A stretch of DNA of 64,000 bases from an uncultured Allobosea sp. (lineage in GTDB: Bacteria; Pseudomonadota; Alphaproteobacteria; Rhizobiales; Beijerinckiaceae). The first letter of the stretch is position 1. Each line of letters begins with the position of its first letter. The position numbers and the translations under genes were made by a program. Where the stretch lies: NCBI RefSeq assembly GCF_945957345.1, contig NZ_CAMFKW010000021.1, positions 18,976-82,975 of the forward strand. The letters run 5' to 3'. The notes under the pieces are model-generated. The model saw only the letters and a list, made by a program, of their open reading frames with translations, was not told the origin of the DNA and did not search any database. Below are positions 56,905 to 64,000 of this stretch, piece by piece.

Positions 56905-57624
56905 ATGACCGACCACATCGTCCGCTCCTACGACGCCGATCTCGAAGGTATCCGCCGCAGCCTCGCCGAAATGGGCGGCATGGCCGAGCGCATGCTGGGC
57001 GACTCGACCGTCGCGCTCGTTCGCCGCGATACCGCGCTCGCCCAGAAGATCATCTCGGCCGACCAGCGCCTCGACAACCTCCAGCGCGAGGTCGAGGAGA
57101 AGGCCGTGCTCACCATCGCCCGGCGCCAGCCCCTGGCGCAGGACCTGCGCGAGCTGATCTCGGCGATCCGCCTCGCCTCTGACATCGAGCGCGTCGGCGA
57201 CCTCGCCAAGAACATCGCCAAGCGCGCCGTCGCCATCGCCGGGCAGTTCCAGCCGCCGCATCGCGCGGTTGTCGGTCTCGAGCATATCAGCCGCCTGGTG
57301 CAGGCCCAGCTCAAGGACGTGCTCGACGCCTATGCCGCGACCAACGAGCAGAAGGCGCTCGAGGTCTGGAAGCGCGACGACGAGATCGACGCGCTTTACA
57401 CCTCGCTGTTCCGCGAGCTCCTGACCTATATGATGGAGGATCCGCGCAACATCACGTTCTGCACGCATCTCCTGTTCTGCGCCAAGAACATCGAGCGCAT
57501 CGGCGACCACACCACCAATATCGCCGAGACCATCCACTACCTCGTCACCGGCGATTCCCTCGACGTGAACCGGCCGAAGCTCGACACGACCAATATCGAG
57601 GTCGAAGCGGTGACGGGAAACTAA
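56905..57624 (+). CDS. phoU: Phosphate signalling protein PhoU
   Basis: ARRQPLAQDLRELISAIRLASDIERVGDLAKNIAKR. Confidence 0.96.
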   Translation: MTDHIVRSYDADLEGIRRSLAEMGGMAERMLGDSTVALVRRDTALAQKIISADQRLDNLQREVEEKAVLTIARRQPLAQDLRELISAIRLASDIERVGDLAKNIAKRAVAIAGQFQPPHRAVVGLEHISRLVQAQLKDVLDAYAATNEQKALEVWKRDDEIDALYTSLFRELLTYMMEDPRNITFCTHLLFCAKNIERIGDHTTNIAETIHYLVTGDSLDVNRPKLDTTNIEVEAVTGN

Positions 57625-57637
57625 GGTCGGAGCCATC

Positions 57638-58345
57638 ATGGCCGCACGCATCCTGATCGTCGAGGACGAGGAGCCGCTCACCCTGCTGCTGCGCTACAAT
57701 CTCGAGGCCGAGGGCTTCGAGGTCGACAGCGTCGCACGCGGGGACGATGCGGAGCTGCACCTGCGCGATCACACGCCTGACCTCGTCCTGCTCGACTGGA
57801 TGCTGCCGGGTCTCTCCGGCATCGAGCTCTGCCGGCGCCTGCGCTCGCGGCGCGACACCGAACGTGTGCCGATCATCATGCTGACGGCGCGCGGCGAGGA
57901 GACCGAGCGCGTGCGCGGGCTCGCGACCGGCGCCGACGACTATGTCGTCAAGCCGTTCTCGCTGCCGGAATTGATCGCACGCATCCAGGCGCTGTTGCGT
58001 CGCGCGAAGCCTGGCCATGTCGCGGGGCTGCTCGCGGCCGGTGACCTCGAACTCGACCGCACGACGCGCCGCGTCCGCCGCGCGGGCAGCGAACTGCATC
58101 TCGGGCCGACCGAGTTCCGCCTGCTGGAATTCCTGATGCAGGCGCCGGGCCGGGTCTATTCGCGGGCGCAACTCCTCGATGCCGTCTGGGGTCGTGACGT
58201 CTATATCGACGAGCGCACGGTCGACGTCCATGTCGGGCGGTTGCGCAAGGCGATCACGCCGGGCGACGCCAAGGACCCGCTGCGTACCGTGCGTGGCGCC
58301 GGCTACGCGTTCGACGAGACCTTCGCGCGCAGCGGCAGCGCCTGA
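57638..58345 (+). CDS. phoB: Phosphate response regulator PhoB
   Basis: ILIVEDEEPLTLLLRYNLEAEGFEV; OmpR-type C-term; VLLDWMLPGLSGIE. Confidence 0.96.
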   Translation: MAARILIVEDEEPLTLLLRYNLEAEGFEVDSVARGDDAELHLRDHTPDLVLLDWMLPGLSGIELCRRLRSRRDTERVPIIMLTARGEETERVRGLATGADDYVVKPFSLPELIARIQALLRRAKPGHVAGLLAAGDLELDRTTRRVRRAGSELHLGPTEFRLLEFLMQAPGRVYSRAQLLDAVWGRDVYIDERTVDVHVGRLRKAITPGDAKDPLRTVRGAGYAFDETFARSGSA

Positions 58346-58348
58346 GCC

Positions 58349-58735
58349 TTAGGCGTCCGGTCCACCCTCGATGTCGCCAGCCCAGGTCAGCGCCTTGTCA
58401 TAGTCCTCGGGCTTGAAGGCGCGGACCTTGACGAAGGGGATCGCCGGGTCGAGCAGATCGACGAAGCCAGCGAGCCAGCCCTTGTTGGTGATCACCGCCT
58501 CCTTCGGGAAGCGCCTGAGTTCCCAGAGCTTGCCGAGGCTGTAGCGCGCGTCCTTCCAGGCTGCGGCCAGCGTCATGTCGGTGAAATCGGTCATGTCGGC
58601 GAGAATGCCGAGCTTCTCGTGGCGGGCGAGCCGGGCTTCGATATCGGCCATGATCGCGTCGAGATCCTCGCCCGTCAGCGTCTGCGACAGGCGATAGGCG
58701 GCGACATGGTCCGGCGCGGGCAGGATGGTGAGCAT
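58349..58735 (-). CDS. STAS/SEC14-like (SpoIIAA-like) protein
   Basis: KLGILADMTDFTDMTLAAAWKDARYSLGKLWELRRFPKEAVITNKGW. Confidence 0.75.
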   Translation of the reverse strand: MLTILPAPDHVAAYRLSQTLTGEDLDAIMADIEARLARHEKLGILADMTDFTDMTLAAAWKDARYSLGKLWELRRFPKEAVITNKGWLAGFVDLLDPAIPFVKVRAFKPEDYDKALTWAGDIEGGPDA

Positions 58736-58791
58736 GGCTCCTCCTCCTTCTTTGCGACAACGCGCGGATGACAGCGAAGTTTCGCGGGCGA

Positions 58792-59718
58792 TCAGGCGGA
58801 TGAAGGCGGCGCACGCGTGGCGGCGTCGAAGCTTTCGGCCTCGGCGCGCAGCCAGGCGATGAAGGCATCCAGGCCGGGGCGTGAAGGCTGGCCGAGAGGG
58901 CGGGTCAGCCAGCAGCCGATGGCGCTGGTGAAGCCGAGGCCCAGCGGGTTGACGAGCGCTCCGGAGGCGAGCTCCTCGGCGACATAGCAGCGCGGCGCCA
59001 GCGCGAAGCCGAGGCCTGCGACGGCCGCGCTGGTGATCACGGAATAATAGCCGTAGCGCACGGTATGCTCGGGCACCGCGCCACGCAGGTCGTGCGCCTC
59101 GGTGAACTCGGCCCAGAATGTGGGCATCTGGTAGTGCTGCAGCAGGGTCGCCTTCTGGATGTCGGCGGCACGGCGGAAGCCGCCCATCCGTTCGATCAGG
59201 CTCGGCGCGGCAACGAGCGCGACATCGCGGCCGAACAGGAAATGGGCCTCCTTGCCAGGCCAGGGCGGGACGCCATGGGCGATCTCGATATCCGGCTCTT
59301 CGGTCTCGCTCTCGCTGACATAGTTGGTGAACTGCACGTCGACGCCGGGATGGGCTTCCGCGAACGCTGGAAAGCGCGCCATCAGCCAACGCTCGCCGGC
59401 GATCGCGACCATATGCAGGCGGATCGGCCGGGCGATGGCATTGCGCTCCGCCAGACGCCGCGCGCCGCGCTCCATCTGCTCAAGCGCGGCTTCCGCATAG
59501 GGCAGGTAGATCGCACCGGCTTCGGTCAGCTTGAGGCCGAGCGGGCTGCGATCGAACAGGACGGCGCCGAGATGGTGCTCCAGCGAGAGAATCTGCTTGG
59601 AGACGGCGCTCTGGGTCAGGTTGACCGCCTGGGCCGCGCGCGCGGTCGAGCCTAGTCTTGCGACGGTGGCGAACGCCCGGAGAGCGGCGGCTGACGGAGG
59701 GGGCCGGCCGGCCGCCAT
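58792..59718 (-). CDS. LysR-family transcriptional regulator
   Basis: ALRAFATVARLGSTARAAQAVNLTQSAVSKQILSLEHHLGAVLFDR. Confidence 0.93.
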   Translation of the reverse strand: MAAGRPPPSAAALRAFATVARLGSTARAAQAVNLTQSAVSKQILSLEHHLGAVLFDRSPLGLKLTEAGAIYLPYAEAALEQMERGARRLAERNAIARPIRLHMVAIAGERWLMARFPAFAEAHPGVDVQFTNYVSESETEEPDIEIAHGVPPWPGKEAHFLFGRDVALVAAPSLIERMGGFRRAADIQKATLLQHYQMPTFWAEFTEAHDLRGAVPEHTVRYGYYSVITSAAVAGLGFALAPRCYVAEELASGALVNPLGLGFTSAIGCWLTRPLGQPSRPGLDAFIAWLRAEAESFDAATRAPPSSA

Positions 59719-59812
59719 GGGGTATTCCTTTTTGGACTATCTCGGCGGAGATCGTTTCGTTTGCCGGGCTCTCGGTCAAGAGGTCATTCTTCCCGGCGGG
59801 AGGAGTGACATC

Positions 59813-61228
59813 ATGAACCAGACGACCCGCCTCTGGGGCGGCCGCTTCCGCAAGCAGCCGGATCCGCGCCTGATGAAGCTGTCGAGCGCCGCCGGCGAGC
59901 ATGCGAGGCTGGTGCCGCAGGATGTCGCGGGCGGCAAGGCACATGCGGCCGAGCTCGGGCGCGCCGGCCTTCTCTCCGCCGAGGAACTCAAGACCATCCT
60001 GACCGCGCTCGACGGTATCACGCGCGACACGGTTGCGGGGCGGATCGCACCGGGGCCGGATGACGAGGACGTTCATACCTTCATCGAGCGCATCCTGACC
60101 GAGCGCATCGGCACGACCGGCGCCAAACTCCGCGCCGGGCGCTCGCGCAACGATCAGGCCGCCAACAATCTCAAGCTCTACCTGCGCGAGAAGTCGCGTT
60201 CGCTCGCCGGGATGCTGGTGGAACTGCTGACCGCGATCGCCGATCAGGCGGAGGAGCATGCGGCGTCGGTCTGTCCCGGTTTCACCCATCTCCAGAGCGC
60301 GCAGCCCGTCACCTTCGGGCATTGGCTGATGGCGCATGGCCAGGTGCTGATGCGCGATGCCTCGCGCCTGACCGATTGGGAGAAGCGCTCGGGCCAGTCC
60401 CCGCTCGGGGCGGCGGCGCTTGCGGGCTCGGCGATCACGTTGAACCCCGAGCTCAGCGCCAAGGCGCTCGGCTATGACGGGCCGTTCGAGAATTCGGTCG
60501 ATGCGGTCGGTGCGCGCGACCATGTGGCGGAGTTCCTGTTCGTCGCGGCGATGCTGGCGACCAACCTGTCGCGGCTTGCCGAGGAGGTGACGCTGTGGAC
60601 CTCCCGGCAATTCGCCTGGGTGACGCTGGACGACGCCTTCGCGACGGGATCCTCGATCATGCCGCAGAAGAAGAACCCGGATATCGCCGAGATCTCGCGC
60701 GGCCGGGCGGCAAGGCTCGCCGGCGATGTCGTCACCATGCTCGGCGCGCTGAAAGGGCTGCCGCTATCCTATAACCGCGACCTCGCGGAAGATAAGCGCA
60801 CGGGCTTCGATGCTGTCGACGTGCTTGAGGAGGTTCTGCCGGCCTTCGCCGGGCTGATCGCCAGCATGAGCGCCGATGTCGCGACGATGCGCGCGCAGGC
60901 CGGCTCGGGCTTCGCTCTCGCGACCGAGGTCGCGGATCACCTCGCCCGCCAGGGCGTGCCCTTCTCCGAGGCGCATGAGATCACCGGCGCGCTGGTGCGC
61001 TATTGCGAGGAGATGGGCCGCGAACTTGAATCGCTCGATGCCGTCGACCTGCGCGCTGTCGATCCCAGGCTCGATGCCGGTGTCCTCGACCATCTGACAC
61101 TGGATGCTGCGGTCGCTGCGCGCAGTGGCCATGGCGGTACGGCGCCGGAACGGGTGCGCGAGCAGATCACGCGCTTCCGCGGCAAGCTCGCCGATCTCGA
61201 AACCTGGAGCCGGGAGACGCAGCGATGA
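59813..61228 (+). CDS. Second argininosuccinate lyase-family protein
   Basis: [44 protein letters not shown]; overlaps ABC permease start. Confidence 0.92.
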   Translation: MNQTTRLWGGRFRKQPDPRLMKLSSAAGEHARLVPQDVAGGKAHAAELGRAGLLSAEELKTILTALDGITRDTVAGRIAPGPDDEDVHTFIERILTERIGTTGAKLRAGRSRNDQAANNLKLYLREKSRSLAGMLVELLTAIADQAEEHAASVCPGFTHLQSAQPVTFGHWLMAHGQVLMRDASRLTDWEKRSGQSPLGAAALAGSAITLNPELSAKALGYDGPFENSVDAVGARDHVAEFLFVAAMLATNLSRLAEEVTLWTSRQFAWVTLDDAFATGSSIMPQKKNPDIAEISRGRAARLAGDVVTMLGALKGLPLSYNRDLAEDKRTGFDAVDVLEEVLPAFAGLIASMSADVATMRAQAGSGFALATEVADHLARQGVPFSEAHEITGALVRYCEEMGRELESLDAVDLRAVDPRLDAGVLDHLTLDAAVAARSGHGGTAPERVREQITRFRGKLADLETWSRETQR

Positions 61229-62118
61229 GCGACGCGACATCGCCGATCAGCAGCCGCGACCTCGCGGCTGTCTCGCATCTCAGGATCGTGCCGCGGCGCT
61301 TCTACGGGCGCTGGGTCGCCTCAGCGATCATCCTCGCCATCCTCGCCTGGGTGGTGATGGCCTTCGTCGAGGGCGATATCGCCTGGCCGGTGGTCCGGCA
61401 GTTCTTCACCGCGCCGGCGATCATCGCCGGCCTCGGCAACACGCTGATCATGACGGTCTGCGCGATGACGCTGGGCGTCGTGCTCGGCGTCGTCTTCGCG
61501 ATCATGTACATGTCGCCGAACCCGGTGCTGCGCAGCGTCGCGCTGTTCTACATCTGGTTCTTTCGCGGCACGCCGCTGCTGCTGCAGCTCCTGATCTGGT
61601 TCAACCTGGCGCTGGTCTTCCCGACCATCGGCATTCCCGGCCTGTTCTCCTGGCGCACGATCGACATCATCGGGCCGTTCATGGCGACATTGCTCGGACT
61701 CGGGATGAACCAGGGCGCCTATACCGCCGAGGTGGTGCGCGGCGGCATCCTCTCGGTCGATACCGGGCAGACCGAAGCGGCCAAGGCGATCGGCATGACG
61801 CGGCTCACCACCCTGCGGCGGATCGTGCTGCCGCAGGCGATGCGCGTCATCATCCCGCCTGTTGGTAACGAGGTGATCAGCATGGTCAAGCTGACCTCGG
61901 TCGCCAGCGTGATCCAGTATGCCGAGATCCTGCGCAATGCGCAGACCATCTACTACGCCAACGCGCGCGTGATCGAGTTGCTGATCGTTGCCGCCGGCTG
62001 GTACCTGCTCGTGGTGACGATCTTGCAGGTCGGACAGTATTTCCTCGAACGCCATTTCTCGAAGGGGCGGGGAGGGCGGCGCGCCAAGCGCGCCGCGGTG
62101 CAGGAGGGCGCGGCATGA
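61225..62118 (+). CDS. Polar amino-acid-type ABC transporter permease
   Basis: [60 protein letters not shown]. Confidence 0.94.
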   Translation: MSDATSPISSRDLAAVSHLRIVPRRFYGRWVASAIILAILAWVVMAFVEGDIAWPVVRQFFTAPAIIAGLGNTLIMTVCAMTLGVVLGVVFAIMYMSPNPVLRSVALFYIWFFRGTPLLLQLLIWFNLALVFPTIGIPGLFSWRTIDIIGPFMATLLGLGMNQGAYTAEVVRGGILSVDTGQTEAAKAIGMTRLTTLRRIVLPQAMRVIIPPVGNEVISMVKLTSVASVIQYAEILRNAQTIYYANARVIELLIVAAGWYLLVVTILQVGQYFLERHFSKGRGGRRAKRAAVQEGAA

Positions 62119-62909
62119 GCGCGGTCGAGACCCAGGCGAAGGCCGACAGCGCGATCGTCACGATCGCCAATGTCAGCAAGATCTTCGGCGAGCTGAAGGC
62201 GCTGAACAATGTCTCGCTCGCGATCGAGCCGGGGACGGTCCAGTGCATCATCGGGCCGTCCGGCTCGGGCAAGTCGACGCTGCTGCGCTGCATCAACCAA
62301 CTCGAGAAGATCGACCAGGGGGCGATCCGCGTCGATGGCGAACTGATCGGCTATCGCCGCGTCGGCGACGAACTGCACGAACTGACCGATGCCGAGATCG
62401 CGCGCCAGCGCCTCGTCACCGGCATGGTGTTCCAGCGCTTCAACCTGTTCAACCACATGACGGCGCTGCAGAACATCGTCGAGGGGCCGCTGACGGTGCT
62501 GAAGCAGCCGCGCAAGCAGATCATCGCCGAGGCGATGGCGCTGCTGGAGCGTGTCGGCCTTGCCGACAAGCGCGACTCCTATCCGAGCGAGCTCTCCGGC
62601 GGGCAGCAGCAGCGCGTCGCCATCGCCCGTGCGCTGGCGATGAAGCCGAAGCTGATGCTGTTCGACGAGCCGACCTCGGCGCTCGATCCCGAGTTGGTCG
62701 GCGAGGTGCTCAACGTCATGCGCGATCTCGCCGCCTCCGGCATGACCATGATCGTCGTGACCCACGAGCTCGGCTTCGCCCGCGAGGTCGCTGGTGATGT
62801 CGTCTTCATGGACAAGGGCGAGATCGTCGAGCAGGGCCCGCCGCAGACCGTGCTCGTCGCGCCCAGGCAGGCGCGCACCCGCGACTTCATCGCCGCCGTC
62901 CTGAAGTGA
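62115..62909 (+). CDS. Polar amino-acid-type ABC transporter ATP-binding protein
   Basis: [35 protein letters not shown]. Confidence 0.95.
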   Translation: MSAVETQAKADSAIVTIANVSKIFGELKALNNVSLAIEPGTVQCIIGPSGSGKSTLLRCINQLEKIDQGAIRVDGELIGYRRVGDELHELTDAEIARQRLVTGMVFQRFNLFNHMTALQNIVEGPLTVLKQPRKQIIAEAMALLERVGLADKRDSYPSELSGGQQQRVAIARALAMKPKLMLFDEPTSALDPELVGEVLNVMRDLAASGMTMIVVTHELGFAREVAGDVVFMDKGEIVEQGPPQTVLVAPRQARTRDFIAAVLK

Positions 62910-62946
62910 CGGCGACGGTATTCGTTTCAAGAGAGGGAGAGACCAC

Positions 62947-63777
62947 ATGCTTCGTTTGACCATCGCTGCCGCGCTGCTCGCCGGCACCGCGCTCGCCGCG
63001 CAGGCTCAGGCCCTGCCGGACCGCATCAAGACCGCTGGCAAGATCGTGATCGCGACCCAGCCGAACTATCCGCCGATCGCCTTCAAGGATGTCGCGACCA
63101 ACCAGCTTTCGGGCTTCGACATCGAACTGGGCGAGGCCATCGCCAAGGAGCTCGGCGTCAAGGTCGAGTGGCAGGAGACCGCCTTCGCCCAGATGCTGCC
63201 CTCGCTGCAGACCGGCCGCGTCGACGCGGTGATGGCGGGCATGAGCGACCTGCCGGCGCGGCGCGAGACCGCCGACTTCATCGACTACATGGATTCCGGC
63301 GCGCAGTTCTACACGGTCACCGCCTTCAAGGACACGATCAAGACCCCCGAGGATCTCTGCGGCAAGAGCGTCGGCGCTAGCCGCGCGACCAACTGGCCGC
63401 GCCAGATCGGCGAGTGGAGCGAGGCGAACTGCGTCGCCAAGGGCAAGCCGGCGATCAACGTGGTCGGCACCGAAGGCTCGGTCGATGCCCGCACCCAGCT
63501 CAAGACGCAGCGCCTGCAGGGCGGCGTCCAGGGCAGCGAGACGATGAGCCATTTCCAGAAGCTCGAGCCCAACACCTATATCCCGCTCGGCAAGCCCTTC
63601 ACCCATTCGCTCGCCGGCATCCCCTTCGCCAAGACGGCGGAAGGCACGCAGCTGCGCGACGCAGTCAAGGGCGCGCTCGATCGGCTCCAGGCCAACGGCA
63701 CTTATGACGCGCTGATCCAGAAATACGGCCTGCTCGACAACGCAGTGAAGCCGGTCAGCATCAACCAGGGCAAGTAA
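62947..63777 (+). CDS. Polar amino-acid-type ABC transporter substrate-binding protein
   Basis: Signal peptide, YPPIAFKDVATNQLSGFDIELGEAIAKELGVKVEW. Confidence 0.93.
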   Translation: MLRLTIAAALLAGTALAAQAQALPDRIKTAGKIVIATQPNYPPIAFKDVATNQLSGFDIELGEAIAKELGVKVEWQETAFAQMLPSLQTGRVDAVMAGMSDLPARRETADFIDYMDSGAQFYTVTAFKDTIKTPEDLCGKSVGASRATNWPRQIGEWSEANCVAKGKPAINVVGTEGSVDARTQLKTQRLQGGVQGSETMSHFQKLEPNTYIPLGKPFTHSLAGIPFAKTAEGTQLRDAVKGALDRLQANGTYDALIQKYGLLDNAVKPVSINQGK

Positions 63778-63832
63778 GCCTCGCGCTGCCCCGATGCCGG
63801 CTGAACTATCATCGGCTTCATGACGACAATCC

Positions 63833-63866
63833 AATCCCGGCCAGGCCTCGCTTGTGCCGGGATTTT
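63833..63866 (+). terminator. Terminator downstream of the ABC operon
   Basis: aatcccggc ... gccgggatttt. Confidence 0.6.
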
Positions 63867-64000
63867 CGTGTCCGGCCCGTGGAGGGCTCATTGCGCTCCA
63901 GCGCGTGGCGGGCTTGCGATGACGGCAGGGCTGCCGTAACCCGGTCAGGTCTTATCCGGATCGCCAGCGCCCGCCGTCATGTCAGCCTCGATCACCGACC

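Overview
The window is about 64 kb of high-GC chromosome, inferred to be from an alphaproteobacterium of the order Hyphomicrobiales (Bosea/Methylobacterium-like by gene content and intergenic repeats). Most of it is housekeeping. Core loci are tlpA<>argH-lptM-lysA, phaB-DUF1737-phaA<>phaR, rpmF-mtgA, ispA, purA, serA-serC, a fucose/lactone-type catabolic region with an ABC transporter and a TRAP transporter, ppk2, a full phosphate regulon (phoR-pstSCAB-phoU-phoB), and a second argH paralog fused to a polar amino-acid ABC operon. Accessory content includes an arsR-aqpS-arsC arsenic operon, a class A beta-lactamase with unusual motifs, a HELCH-type putative metallopeptidase next to a gene broken by one in-frame TGA, and an AT-rich island holding a solitary OLD-family AAA-ATPase/TOPRIM protein (candidate phage defence). 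Several families of structured intergenic repeats occur: six copies of a two-hairpin element in both orientations, a 265-bp element with perfect 32-bp terminal inverted repeats, a RIME-like element, and a third family whose copies bracket ppk2. No rRNA, tRNA, CRISPR array or intact transposase was recognised. No wholly new multi-gene system can be demonstrated from sequence alone. The best leads are the OLD island, the metallopeptidase/pseudogene pair, the structured repeats and the second argH operon.
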